Shown here: positions 44,037 through 52,391 of the stretch, piece after piece
Layout of the letters: each line of letters begins with the position of its first letter
Position numbering within the stretch: the first letter of the stretch is position 1
DNA from: Amycolatopsis sp. FDAARGOS 1241
Lineage (GTDB): Bacteria; Actinomycetota; Actinomycetes; Mycobacteriales; Pseudonocardiaceae
DNA: 64,000 nt
Assembly: GCF_016889705.1 (NCBI RefSeq)
Contig: NZ_CP069526.1
Location: forward strand, 1,488,001-1,552,000
Direction of reading: 5' to 3'
Notes under the pieces: generated by a model
The model's database searches: none
What the model was told of the DNA's origin: nothing
What the model saw: only the letters and a program-made list of their open reading frames with translations
Made by a program: the position numbers and the translations under genes

Positions 44037-45643
44037 TCATGACTTCCACCTACGTCAACGGGCACTTCCTCACGTTGGACAGCGAAACGCCGGTGGCTTC
44101 GGCCGTGGCGATCCGCGCCGGCCGGTTCACCGCCGTCGGCGATGACGCCACCGTGCTCACCCACGCGGGGCCGGATGCGGAGGTCGTAGACCTCGGCGGA
44201 GCGACCGTGATCCCGGGCTTCAACGACAGCCACTGCCACATCGAGTTCGCCGGGCAAGCCGGCCTCGTGGTCGACCTGGCGGGCGTGGGCACGGTCGCCG
44301 AGGCGCTCGCCGTGATCCGCGACTTCGTCGCCGGGCAGCCGGCGGGTGAGTGGGTGACCGGCAGCGGCTGGCACCCGCCGTCGCAGCTGGCCGAGGCGCG
44401 CTACCTCACCCGCGCCGAGCTCGACGAAGCCGCGCCGCGCAACCCGGTGTTCTTGCCGACCGTCGGCCACGTCGCCATGACGAACTCCGCCGGGCTCGAG
44501 CGCGCGGGCATCGACGAGAACACGCCCGACCCGTCCGGCGGCACGATCGAACGCGACTCGGCCGGCCGGGCCACGGGTGTGCTCTACGAACACGCCATCG
44601 ACCTCGTCACCGCCGTGAAACCCGGCTGGACGACCGAGGAGCTGGAACAGCAGTTCGCCGCCGGATTGGCGCGGGCCAACAGTTTCGGCATCACGAGCGT
44701 GCTGCAGCCCTACCTGCACTCGCGGGGGATCCGCGCCCTGCAACGGCTCTGGCAAGACGGCCGGCTGACGGCGCGCGTCGGCGTGCTGTGGGCGCCGGAT
44801 CCGTCCGTGTCCCTCGACGAGTGGCGCCGCACGGTCGAGGCGACCGGTGTGTCGTCCTGGTTCGGCGACGAGTGGCTCAAGCTCGCCGGGATCAAGCTGA
44901 TCTCCGACGGCGGCATGACCCTGCGCACCGCATTGATGCGCGGCGCGTATCCCGGCGACGGGCACGACCACGGCATGGCCACGATGTCGGCTGAGCACCT
45001 GACGGACCTGGTGGTGGCCGCGCACGAGCGTGACTGGCGCCTCGGCGTGCACTGCGTCGGTGACCTGGCCGTGGACCGTGTGCTCGACGCGTTCGAGGCG
45101 GCCGACCGCGTGCGCCCGATCGCGGGCCGGCGCTTCGCGCTGATCCACGGCAGCCTCGGGCGGCGCGAGCAGTTCGAACGCGCTCGCGCGCTCGGTGTGC
45201 GGCTGGAACTGCAGCCGGTGTTCCTCTGGGGCAAGGCCGCGACGATCGAGAAGGGCCTCGGCACCGAGACCACGAACCGGGCGATCCCGATGCGCACGGC
45301 GATCGACGTGTTCGGCATCGACGCCGTCTCGATGGGCACGGACTTCCCCGCCAACGAACTCAACCCCTTCTCCGGTCTGCAGCTGGCCGTCACGCGCCGC
45401 GACGCGCGTGGTGTCGCCTATGGACCGGAAGAAGCGGTGACCCGCGAAGAGGCCTTGCGCTCGTACACGGCGTCGGGCGCGTTCGCGACCCGTGACGAAA
45501 CGGTCAAAGGCACGATCTCGCCCGGAAAACTCGCCGATTTCGCCGTGCTGTCCGACGACTACCTGGGGGTCGACGCGGACCACATCAAGGACTTGGAGGT
45601 GGTCCGGACCGTCGTCGGCGGCCGGGTCGTCTTCGAGAGGTGA
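44033..45643 (+). CDS. YtcJ-like metal-dependent amidohydrolase
   Basis: The 536-residue protein has the amidohydrolase start IPGFNDSHCHIEFAG (HxH metal pair), a long insertion, the histidine in RLGVHCVGDLAVDRVLDAFE, a later histidine in FALIHGSLG and the aspartate in VSMGTDFPANELNPF. YtcJ-type enzymes hydrolyse N-acyl or N-aryl amide bonds. It is coupled to the amidotransferase gene by a 4-base overlap, so it probably acts in the same amine pathway, perhaps releasing an amine or opening an amide. The real substrate is unknown. Confidence 0.85.
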   Translation: MIMTSTYVNGHFLTLDSETPVASAVAIRAGRFTAVGDDATVLTHAGPDAEVVDLGGATVIPGFNDSHCHIEFAGQAGLVVDLAGVGTVAEALAVIRDFVAGQPAGEWVTGSGWHPPSQLAEARYLTRAELDEAAPRNPVFLPTVGHVAMTNSAGLERAGIDENTPDPSGGTIERDSAGRATGVLYEHAIDLVTAVKPGWTTEELEQQFAAGLARANSFGITSVLQPYLHSRGIRALQRLWQDGRLTARVGVLWAPDPSVSLDEWRRTVEATGVSSWFGDEWLKLAGIKLISDGGMTLRTALMRGAYPGDGHDHGMATMSAEHLTDLVVAAHERDWRLGVHCVGDLAVDRVLDAFEAADRVRPIAGRRFALIHGSLGRREQFERARALGVRLELQPVFLWGKAATIEKGLGTETTNRAIPMRTAIDVFGIDAVSMGTDFPANELNPFSGLQLAVTRRDARGVAYGPEEAVTREEALRSYTASGAFATRDETVKGTISPGKLADFAVLSDDYLGVDADHIKDLEVVRTVVGGRVVFER

Positions 45644-45674
45644 ACCGATCCCCACCACGTAGAGGAAGCAAGCC

Positions 45675-46928
45675 ATGGCAACGACGCCTACGCCTTCTCC
45701 GACCGGCTCCGGCCCGGCCACGAGAGAGCCCGCTCCCGCCCGCACCCGCTGGGTCGCACCCCTGTGCTGGGCGGCCGTCGCGCTCGAAGGGTTCGACCTG
45801 GTCGTGCTCGGGGTGGTGCTCCCGACGCTGTTGCGCAACCCCGCGTGGGGCCTGACCCCGGGCACCGCCGCCGTCATCTCGTCGGCCGGGCTGGTGGGGG
45901 TCATGGTCGGCGCGCTCCTCGTCGGGCCGCTGACCGACCGCTTCGGCCGCCGTCGGTTGCTGCTGGGCACGGTCGTGGCGTTCTCGCTGCTGACGCTGGC
46001 GTGCGCGTTCGCGACCGGGCCGTTCGTGTTCGGCCTGCTGCGGTTCGCCGCGGGGCTGCCGCTCGGCGGGGTGCTCCCGGTGGCGCTCGCGATGGTCAAC
46101 GACGTCGCGCGGTCGGCCAAGAGCGGGCGCGCCACGACCACACTCATGACGGGGTACCACGTGGGTGCGGTGCTGACCGCGTTGCTGGGGATCGTGGTGA
46201 TCCCCGCCCTCGGCTGGCAGGCCATGTTCGTGCTCGGCGCGTTGCCCGCGCTGGTCCTCGTGCCGCTGATCGCCGCGCGGCTCCCGGAGTCGATGCCGGA
46301 GAAGTCCGAAGTGGATGGAGTGCGCAACCCGGTGGCCGTCCTGTTCTGCAAGGGCAGCCTGGGCGCCACGATCGCCTTCTGGGTCACGTCGTTCATGGGG
46401 CTGCTGCTCGTCTACGGGCTCAACACCTGGCTGCCGGAGATCATGCGCGCCGCCGGGTACCAGCTGGGCACGTCGCTGGCTCTGCTGCTCACGCTCAACG
46501 CCGGCGCCGTCGTGGGCATGCTGATCGCCGGCCGTGTCGCCGACCGCATCGGGATCCGCGCGGCAACGATCACGTGGTTCGTGGCCGCGGCGGTGTTCCT
46601 GGCGCTGCTGAGCGTCAAGCTGCCGGGCGGCGGGGTGTTCGTGAGCGTGCTGCTGGCCGGCATGTTCGTGTTCAGCACGCAGGTTCTCGTCTACGCCTAC
46701 ATCAGCCGCCGCTACCCGGCCGCCGCCCGGGCGACGGCGCTCGGCTCGTCGAGCGGCGTCGGCCGGCTCGGCGCGATCACCGGTCCGCTGATGGGTGGAG
46801 CCCTCTTGGGCGCCGGCTTGGCCTACCCGTGGGGTTTCTTCGCCTTCGCGCTCGTCGCGGCGCTCGGCGCGGTCTCGGTTGCGTTGGTCGGCCGGGCGAG
46901 TGACGGTTACGCTGCCGAGCGTAGCTGA
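45675..46928 (+). CDS. MFS transporter (aromatic acid:H+ symporter type)
   Basis: The 417-residue membrane protein has twelve predicted helices. The first is VALEGFDLVVLGVVLPTLL, and TDRFGRRRLLLG follows between helices 2 and 3. Both fit the AAHS family (PcaK, BenK). These import aromatic acids by proton symport. Its place at the end of the oxygenase operon suggests uptake of an aromatic substrate or cofactor acid. The ATG is at 45675, 31 bases after the amidohydrolase stop. Confidence 0.88.
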   Translation: MATTPTPSPTGSGPATREPAPARTRWVAPLCWAAVALEGFDLVVLGVVLPTLLRNPAWGLTPGTAAVISSAGLVGVMVGALLVGPLTDRFGRRRLLLGTVVAFSLLTLACAFATGPFVFGLLRFAAGLPLGGVLPVALAMVNDVARSAKSGRATTTLMTGYHVGAVLTALLGIVVIPALGWQAMFVLGALPALVLVPLIAARLPESMPEKSEVDGVRNPVAVLFCKGSLGATIAFWVTSFMGLLLVYGLNTWLPEIMRAAGYQLGTSLALLLTLNAGAVVGMLIAGRVADRIGIRAATITWFVAAAVFLALLSVKLPGGGVFVSVLLAGMFVFSTQVLVYAYISRRYPAAARATALGSSSGVGRLGAITGPLMGGALLGAGLAYPWGFFAFALVAALGAVSVALVGRASDGYAAERS

Positions 46929-46934
46929 TCTTGG

Positions 46935-46974
46935 GGTTCCGCTCCTCGCCCGCAGCCGGGCGAGGAGCGGAACC
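46935..46974. terminator. 18-bp perfect hairpin after the MFS gene
   Basis: Arms 46935-46952 and 46957-46974 are fully complementary with the 4-base loop CAGC. It starts 6 bases after the MFS stop and should end or attenuate the oxygenase operon transcript before the cupin gene on the same strand. Confidence 0.85.
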
Positions 46975-47001
46975 GCTTGGGACACAAGGAGGAAACGCCG
47001 C

Positions 47002-47550
47002 GTGGACGGAGAAAATCGCACGAAGGTCGTGGTCGTGCGACCCGGGGACGAATCGGACAGCGCGGTACTGCCCGGTTTCGGGGCGGTGTTCAAGCTGACG
47101 CACGAGAACAACGGGGGAGAGGTGTCGATCCTCGAGCACCCCTTCGCGGTCGGTGCCATCACCGCGCCGCACCGGCACACTCGCGAGGACGAGCATTCCA
47201 TCGTGCTCGCCGGCGAGATCGGCTTCCGGTCCGACGACAGCGAGGTCGTGCTCGGCCCCGGTGGCTACATCACCAAGCCGCGCGGGGAGATGCACGCCAT
47301 GTGGAACGCCGGCCGGACGCCGGGCCGCATCGTCGAGGTGATCACCCCGGGCGGCTTCGAGAACTACTTCCGCGAGCTCAGCGACCTGCTCGCGGCCCAC
47401 GTCGCCGGCGAGCTCGGCAGCGATGCCAAGAACCTCCACGAGACCGACGAATTCGCCCGGCTCGCCGTGAAGTACGGCCTGACGTACGGCACCCCCGACT
47501 GGCTCGACGACGTCGTCCAGCGCTACGGCCTGGACCATCCGACCCACTGA
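47002..47550 (+). CDS. Cupin-domain protein
   Basis: This 182-residue protein has one cupin barrel. The first metal motif is HRHTREDEHSIVLAGEIGF (HxHx4E-like), and the second is KPRGEMHAMWNAG. A helical tail follows (NYFRELSDLLAAHVAGELG). The GTG at 47002 has AAGGAGG 9 bases upstream. It follows a strong hairpin, so it may have its own promoter or be read through. Cupins near oxygenase operons are often ring-cleavage or isomerase-like enzymes or effector binders; no specific role can be assigned. Confidence 0.8.
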   Translation: MDGENRTKVVVVRPGDESDSAVLPGFGAVFKLTHENNGGEVSILEHPFAVGAITAPHRHTREDEHSIVLAGEIGFRSDDSEVVLGPGGYITKPRGEMHAMWNAGRTPGRIVEVITPGGFENYFRELSDLLAAHVAGELGSDAKNLHETDEFARLAVKYGLTYGTPDWLDDVVQRYGLDHPTH

Positions 47551-47558
47551 ACCCGGCG

Positions 47559-47586
47559 GCGCGGGAGGCCGGTCTGGCTCCCGCGC
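47559..47586. terminator. Hairpin between cupin and DUF2630 genes
   Basis: Arms GCGCGGGAG (47559-47567) and CTCCCGCGC (47578-47586) with a 10-base loop lie between the converging cupin and DUF2630 genes and can serve both. Confidence 0.7.
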
Positions 47587-47594
47587 GCGGCTGA

Positions 47595-47825
47595 TCAGTT
47601 CTCGTCGGCCGGGGCGGCGCCGTCGTTGTCGTCGAAGACCGACAGCGCGCGGCGTTGCTCAAGCAGGCGCATCACGGCGTCGAGTTCGTCCTCGAGTTTC
47701 CGCAGGCGTGCCTGCTCGGTGTCCGACAGCCCGCCGCCGTGGTGGAGGGCGCGGGTGCGCAGGTCGTGTTCTTCGTCGAGGAGCGTGGCGAGGCGGTCGG
47801 TGATCGCGCGAGAAGTCGGGCCCAT
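47595..47825 (-). CDS. DUF2630-family small protein
   Basis: The 76-residue protein fits the small actinobacterial DUF2630 family. It is a charged helical protein (LDEEHDLRTRALHHGGGLSD, then LRKLEDELDAVMRLLEQRRA) with a disordered acidic tail. The ATG is at 47825. It follows the transketolase gene on the same strand but is separated from it by a strong hairpin. The function is unknown. Confidence 0.83.
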   Translation of the reverse strand: MGPTSRAITDRLATLLDEEHDLRTRALHHGGGLSDTEQARLRKLEDELDAVMRLLEQRRALSVFDDNDGAAPADEN

Positions 47826-47859
47826 GTGGTTCTTCTCCCCAGCGGCGTCGGGTACCCCG

Positions 47860-47899
47860 ACCCGGCTGCCGGCCCCGGGGAAGGCGCCGGCAGCCGGGT
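47860..47899. terminator. 14-bp perfect hairpin terminator of tkt
   Basis: Arms ACCCGGCTGCCGGC (47860-47873) and GCCGGCAGCCGGGT (47886-47899) pair perfectly with a 12-base loop, immediately past the tkt stop at 47902. Confidence 0.85.
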
Positions 47900-47901
47900 G
47901 A

Positions 47902-50010
47902 TCAGGCTTGGTTCCCCGCCACCGTGGCGAGGGTCTTGCGTGCGGCGGCCACCACGGCTTCGGGCGTGAACCCGAACTCGCGGAACAGCGTGGCGTAGTC
48001 GGCCGAAGCGCCGTAGTGCTCGATCGACACGATCTCGCCGGCGTCGCCCACGAACTCGTACCACGGCATCGCGATGCCGGCCTCGACGGCGACTCGTGCC
48101 TTGACCGACGGCGGGATGACCGAGTCGCGGTAAGCCTGGTCCTGCGCGGCGAACCACTCGAAGCACGGCAGCGACACGACCCGCGTGGGCACGCCCTCGG
48201 CCTCCAGCCGCTCCCGCGCGGCGACGGCCAGCTGCAGCTCCGAACCCGTGCCGATCAGCACCAGCTGCGGGTCTCCGTTCGACGCGTCCGCCAGCACGTA
48301 ACCACCGCGGGCCACGGCGTCGGCCGACGTGCCGGCCAGCACCGGCACCGGCTGGCGCGTGAACGCCAGCGCACTCGGGTGGTGGATGTCCTCGATCGCG
48401 GCCTTCCACGCGCCGATGGCCTCGTTCGCGTCACCCGGGCGCACCACGTTCAGGCCGGGGATCGCGCGCAGCGCCGACAGGTGCTCGATCGGCTGGTGCG
48501 TGGGGCCGTCGCCGCCGACGCCGATGGAATCGTGCGTCCACACGTACACGACCGGCAGCTGCATCAGCGCGGCCAGCCGCACCGACGGACGCATGTAGTC
48601 GCTGAACGCCAGGTACGTCGCGCCGTACGGGCGGGTGCCGCCGTGGAGGCTGATGCCGTTGAGGATGCCGCCCATCGCGTGCTCGCGGATGCCGAAGTGC
48701 AGCGTGCGGCCGAACGGTTCCGCGGTCCACATCTTGGTCGACGCGGCTTGCGGGCCGAACGAGTCGGCACCGTCCATCGTGGAATTGTTGCTCTCCGCGA
48801 GGTCGGCCGAACCGCCCCACAGCTCCGGAAGCTTGGCGGCCACCGCGTTGAGGAACGCGCCCGAACCCTTGCGGGTGGCGATCTCGGCGCCGCCCGGCTC
48901 GAACGTCGGCAGGTCGTCGGCCCAGCCGTCGGGCAGCTCACGCGCCGAGAGGCGCTTGAGCAGTGCGGCCCGCTCGGGGTTCGCGGCGGCCCACTCGTCG
49001 AACGCGACCTGCCACTCGGCGTGCCACTGGGCGCCGCGGGCGACGGCCTTGCGGGTCAGGGTGAGCACGTCGTCGTCGACCACGAAGTGCTGCTCCGGGT
49101 CGAAGCCCAGCACGCGCTTCGTCGCGGCGACCTCGTCGGTGCCGAGCGCGGAACCGTGGATCTTGCCGGTGTTCTGCTTGTTCGGGGCCGGGTAGCCGAT
49201 GATCGTGCGGACGCGGATGTAGGACGGGCGCGAGTCGGCCTTGGCGGCCGCGACGGCGTCCTGGATCGCGGCGACGTCTTCGCCGTCCTCCACGACCTGG
49301 ACGTGCCAGCCGTACGCGCGGTAGCGCTCGTCCGTGTCCTCCGACAGCGCGATGTCGGTGTGGTCCTCGATCGAGATGTCGTTGTCGTCGTAGAAGACGA
49401 TCAGGTTGCCGAGCTGCTGGCGCCCGGCGATCGACGACGCCTCGGAGGTGATGCCCTCCTCGATGTCACCGTCCGAGGCGATCACGTACACCCAGTGGTC
49501 GAAGATGCTCTGGCCCGGCTCCGGCTCGGGGTCGAACAGGCCGCGCTCGCGCCGCGCCGCCATCGCCATGCCGACCGCGTTGGCCAGGCCCTGGCCCAGC
49601 GGCCCGGTGGTGACCTCGACACCCTTGGTGTGGCGGTACTCCGGGTGGCCCGGAGTCAGCGAGCCCCACGTGCGCAGCGCCTTCAGGTCGTCGAGCTCCA
49701 GGCCGTAGCCGGCGAGGAACAGCTGGATGTACAGCGTCAGGCTCGTGTGCCCGGCGGACAGGACGAACCGGTCGCGCGCGATCCACTCCGGGTCGGCCGG
49801 GTCGTGGCGCAGTTCGCGCTGGAACAGCGTGTAGGCCAGCGGCGCGAGGCTCATCGCCGTGCCGGGGTGGCCGCTGCCGGCCTTCTCGACGGCATCGGCG
49901 GCGAGCACGCGGACGGTGTCCACGGCGCGGGTGTCCGTGGCGGTCCAGCCTTCCGGCGTGCGCCGGGCGGCTCCGGCGGGGGGCTGAGCGATGGATGCGG
50001 TGTCGGGCAC
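47902..50010 (-). CDS. tkt: Transketolase
   Basis: The 702-residue enzyme is complete. It moves two-carbon units in the pentose phosphate pathway using thiamine diphosphate. The cofactor motif runs from IASDGDIEEGITSEASSIAG to the NDIS region; the substrate histidine lies in SGHPGTAMSLAPLAY, and the pyrimidine domain contains GIREHAMGGILNGI. The GTG start is at 50010 with AGGGGAAG upstream. It is not in the typical tkt-tal-zwf cluster and is surrounded by catabolic genes, so it may be a second, island-borne copy; this could not be checked within the window. Confidence 0.95.
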   Translation of the reverse strand: MPDTASIAQPPAGAARRTPEGWTATDTRAVDTVRVLAADAVEKAGSGHPGTAMSLAPLAYTLFQRELRHDPADPEWIARDRFVLSAGHTSLTLYIQLFLAGYGLELDDLKALRTWGSLTPGHPEYRHTKGVEVTTGPLGQGLANAVGMAMAARRERGLFDPEPEPGQSIFDHWVYVIASDGDIEEGITSEASSIAGRQQLGNLIVFYDDNDISIEDHTDIALSEDTDERYRAYGWHVQVVEDGEDVAAIQDAVAAAKADSRPSYIRVRTIIGYPAPNKQNTGKIHGSALGTDEVAATKRVLGFDPEQHFVVDDDVLTLTRKAVARGAQWHAEWQVAFDEWAAANPERAALLKRLSARELPDGWADDLPTFEPGGAEIATRKGSGAFLNAVAAKLPELWGGSADLAESNNSTMDGADSFGPQAASTKMWTAEPFGRTLHFGIREHAMGGILNGISLHGGTRPYGATYLAFSDYMRPSVRLAALMQLPVVYVWTHDSIGVGGDGPTHQPIEHLSALRAIPGLNVVRPGDANEAIGAWKAAIEDIHHPSALAFTRQPVPVLAGTSADAVARGGYVLADASNGDPQLVLIGTGSELQLAVAARERLEAEGVPTRVVSLPCFEWFAAQDQAYRDSVIPPSVKARVAVEAGIAMPWYEFVGDAGEIVSIEHYGASADYATLFREFGFTPEAVVAAARKTLATVAGNQA

Positions 50011-50168
50011 TGGAATCGGACTTCCCCTGGGTTCTGTGGAGTTTTGTCACCCGCGGTGGCTCGTGCGAGCTCGCGGTGGCGGGCCGCGGGACGACGCGAG
50101 CCCACCTCGTTGCCGGGCTGACTGTAATGAGCGAAGACGAGGCCCGGCAACTCACCGTGGGGCTGCTC

Positions 50169-50846
50169 TCAGCCCTGCTGTCCAGCGGGCCAGAGCGGCT
50201 CGGGCACGGACACGCCGAAGTCGCGCCCCCAGCGGTTTCGGCTGCTCACCTCGTGCACCGGGCGGCGGTTCGCGGCCACGCCCCACTTGCCGCGAGGGTA
50301 ACCGAGCGCCAGCATCGCGGTCAGCTCCCAGCCTTCACCCTCGGGTACTTCGAGCAGCTTCATTACCCGATCGGATTCCATCCGCAGCATCGTCGTCAGG
50401 ACACCGCCGACACCCTCGGCGCGCGCGGCGAGCAGCGTGCTCCAGATCGCGGGGTAGATGTTGGCGCCGCCGTGATCGTCGATGGAGAACACGAACAGCA
50501 GCAACGGGATTTCGGTGAAGTGCTCGACCAGGAAGTCCGACGACTTCGTGATCCGCTGCATCGTTTCGGCGTGGCCCTCGACGTCCCGCAAAGGCACGGC
50601 GAACGTGCCGGCGTTGATCTCCTCGTACTCCTTGTCGCGGCAGCGGCGGTAGATCGGGGCGATTTCGGCTTTGGTGTCCGGGTCGTCCACGGCGAGGAAG
50701 TGCCACCGTTGCGTGTTGCCGCCGTTGGGGGCCCGGATCGCCGCGTCGAGGATGCGGGCCTGCACTTCAAGGGGGATCGGATCGGCGTGCATCCGCCGCA
50801 TCATCCGCGTGGTGTACAGGGCTTCGTGGACGTCCATGTCCGGCAT
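50169..50846 (-). CDS. Nitroreductase-family FMN oxidoreductase (copy 2)
   Basis: This 225-residue nitroreductase is a close paralog of the one at 37.6 kb: TTRMMRRMHADPIPLE, RAPNGGNTQRWHFLAVDD and ANRRPVHEVSSRNRWG are nearly identical. ATG 50846 is used here, but ATG 50837 (MDVHEALYTTRMM) aligns with the start of the paralog and may be the true start. The site CGTTACAGTCAA at 50870-50881 is shared with the other promoter. Likely activity is reduction of nitro groups, or dehydrogenation or reduction with NAD(P)H, in the nitroaromatic pathway that follows. Confidence 0.87.
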   Translation of the reverse strand: MPDMDVHEALYTTRMMRRMHADPIPLEVQARILDAAIRAPNGGNTQRWHFLAVDDPDTKAEIAPIYRRCRDKEYEEINAGTFAVPLRDVEGHAETMQRITKSSDFLVEHFTEIPLLLFVFSIDDHGGANIYPAIWSTLLAARAEGVGGVLTTMLRMESDRVMKLLEVPEGEGWELTAMLALGYPRGKWGVAANRRPVHEVSSRNRWGRDFGVSVPEPLWPAGQQG

Positions 50847-50870
50847 GCCGCCGATTATGCTCCGGCTTAC

Positions 50871-50891
50871 GTTACAGTCAATGGCCGAAAC
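50871..50891. promoter_or_regulatory. Putative TetR operator, GTTAC-N11-GAAAC
   Basis: Half-sites GTTAC (50871-50875) and GAAAC (50887-50891) with an 11-base spacer lie 25 bases before the nitroreductase start. The right half has one mismatch to the consensus GTAAC. Confidence 0.5.
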
Positions 50892-50946
50892 CGAAGAGGT
50901 GAACGGTCGGTGTCTGTCCGTGCTTGTCCGTGCCTGTCGGTGCTCG

Positions 50947-51615
50947 TCAGTGCTTGCCGGCGCGCCGCCGCGCGGCGGGCTTCTTCGCGATCACGGGCCA
51001 CAGCACGGACACGACCGCCTCGGGGATCTCGGCCGTGGACTCCCCGCGGTGGAATGCCGCGAAGTAGCTGCCGAAGCACATCGACGCGATCGTGTGCTTG
51101 TCGATGTCGTCCTGCACCGCGCCGCGGTCCTGCAGTTGCGTCAGCACGCTCTCGACGAGTTCGACCCGTGGTTCCACCGCGTGCTTGCGCAGGATCTCCA
51201 GCAGTTCGGGCGTGCGGATCGCTTCACCGGCGAAGTTGCCCATGAGGATCATGGCGTCCGGGTTGAAGTACGTGGGGTCGAGCCGGTGGACGGCCTCGAC
51301 GAACGCCTCACGGGGTTCCAGACCGGACAGATCGAGTTCGTACATGTCGCGCTGCTTGCGGAAGCCGTAGTCCAGCGCGTCGACGGTGAGCTCGAACTTG
51401 GTGCTCCAGCGCCGGTACAGCGTGGGGCGGCTGACCTTCGCGTCGGCGGCGATGTCGCCGATCGTCATGCGGGAGTAGCCGTCGAGCACCAGCCGGCGGC
51501 GCGTGGCGAGGATGATCGCCTCGTCGAGCGCCGCGTCGCGGGGCCGGCCGCCCGGGCGAGGGGTCTCTTCGGTCGCGACGTGTCCTTCCGCCGCCGCTTC
51601 GCGTGTGCGCGCCAT
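50947..51615 (-). CDS. TetR-family regulator of the nitroaromatic island
   Basis: This 222-residue protein has the TetR DNA-binding domain (GYSRMTIGDIAADAKVSRPT, then LYRRWSTKFEL) and a helical ligand domain. I chose ATG 51615, with GAGGTGGGAG upstream, over an ATG nine bases earlier. It is divergent from the DUF4863 gene. Sites of the form GTTAC-N11-GTAAC lie between them and in front of the other pathway genes, so it is the natural repressor of a small regulon with a nitro- or hydroxylamino-aromatic inducer. Confidence 0.87.
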   Translation of the reverse strand: MARTREAAAEGHVATEETPRPGGRPRDAALDEAIILATRRRLVLDGYSRMTIGDIAADAKVSRPTLYRRWSTKFELTVDALDYGFRKQRDMYELDLSGLEPREAFVEAVHRLDPTYFNPDAMILMGNFAGEAIRTPELLEILRKHAVEPRVELVESVLTQLQDRGAVQDDIDKHTIASMCFGSYFAAFHRGESTAEIPEAVVSVLWPVIAKKPAARRRAGKH

Positions 51616-51689
51616 GGCTCCCACCTCGCCGAGAATGCCGATCCGCGCAGCATATCCGATCCGTTACACGCCGTCATCGTTACCGGAGT

Positions 51690-51710
51690 ATTACATCCTC
51701 TGCCTGTAAC
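51690..51710. promoter_or_regulatory. Putative TetR operator, ATTAC-N11-GTAAC
   Basis: Half-sites ATTAC (51690-51694) and GTAAC (51706-51710) with an 11-base spacer; the right half continues as GTAACGAAA. It is 75 bases upstream of the TetR start. Confidence 0.6.
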
Positions 51711-51783
51711 GAAATACGGTGTCCTGGCGGGCTGCTGCGAGCGCCCCGGGCCCGTCGCCGGATCGGGTGCCGTACTCCTCCAG

Positions 51784-51812
51784 TTTCGTTACATGTCTTG
51801 ACCGTAACGGAA
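51784..51812. promoter_or_regulatory. Putative TetR operator, best copy
   Basis: Arms TTTCGTTAC (51784-51792) and GTAACGGAA (51804-51812) match at eight of nine positions around an 11-base spacer. It lies 54 bases before the DUF4863 start codon, overlapping the expected promoter. Confidence 0.7.
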
Positions 51813-51865
51813 TGGCGACGTACGGTCGAAGAAGATCGAGCACACCGCAGAGAACGGAGTCGACG

Positions 51866-52375
51866 ATGACCACGCCCCAGGAGCTGATCGACCGCAGCAT
51901 CCCGTTCCTCGAAGAGGTCAAGAACCGCACCGCGGGTGGGGAGCTCGAGGCCTGGCTCAACGACAAGTACGGTCCCGACTCGGAGCTCTACCAGGACCTG
52001 GCCCGCATGATCACCGACGGTGTGGAGCAGGGCTGGGCCGCCAACATCGAGGTCGAGGGCAAGAAGTACCGCCGCAGCCGCATCGCCGAGCCGGCCGACG
52101 TCCTCAACTACTTCAGCATCACCGCGGTGTACATGGACAGCATCGAGCCGTTCCGCGGCCAGTACCACCAGCACCCGTACGGCGAGCTCAACCTGGTGGT
52201 GCCGCTCGACCCCGCCGCGAAGCTGATGGGACCGAACGGCTGGCGGGGCAAGGGCTGGACCGCGCCCGGGCCGGGCAGCCACCACTACCCGGAGGTCAAG
52301 GACGGCGCGCTGATCGCGCTGTTCTACCTGCCGGCCGGGCGCATCTCCTACGACATCCAGCCGCCCGCGGCCTGA
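51866..52375 (+). CDS. DUF4863 protein, 4-hydroxylaminobenzoate lyase-like (PnbB-like)
   Basis: This 169-residue protein resembles the DUF4863 family that includes PnbB, the 4-hydroxylaminobenzoate lyase that turns 4-hydroxylaminobenzoate into protocatechuate and ammonia. A cupin-like part has YHQHPYGELNLVVPLD and GSHHYPEVKDGALIALFYLP, which provide candidate metal-binding histidines. The ATG is at 51866. A nitroreductase gene follows after 16 bases, which recreates the pnbA-pnbB pair, although in the opposite order. The substrate may be another nitroaromatic acid. Confidence 0.78.
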   Translation: MTTPQELIDRSIPFLEEVKNRTAGGELEAWLNDKYGPDSELYQDLARMITDGVEQGWAANIEVEGKKYRRSRIAEPADVLNYFSITAVYMDSIEPFRGQYHQHPYGELNLVVPLDPAAKLMGPNGWRGKGWTAPGPGSHHYPEVKDGALIALFYLPAGRISYDIQPPAA

Positions 52376-52391
52376 TCGAGGAGCCGGCGCG

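Noticed and set aside
43982..46396. Open frame of about 800 codons on the minus strand opposite the amidohydrolase and MFS genes
   Set aside because: Antisense shadow; the composition is unlike a real protein and it overlaps two well supported genes.
47908..50121. Plus-strand frame of more than 700 codons opposite transketolase
   Set aside because: Antisense shadow of tkt; low-complexity Arg/Ala-rich product.
50947..51615. TetR gene as regulator of transketolase
   Set aside because: Two genes' distance and the location of the GTTAC-N11-GTAAC sites favour control of the nitroaromatic genes; no such site was seen before tkt.
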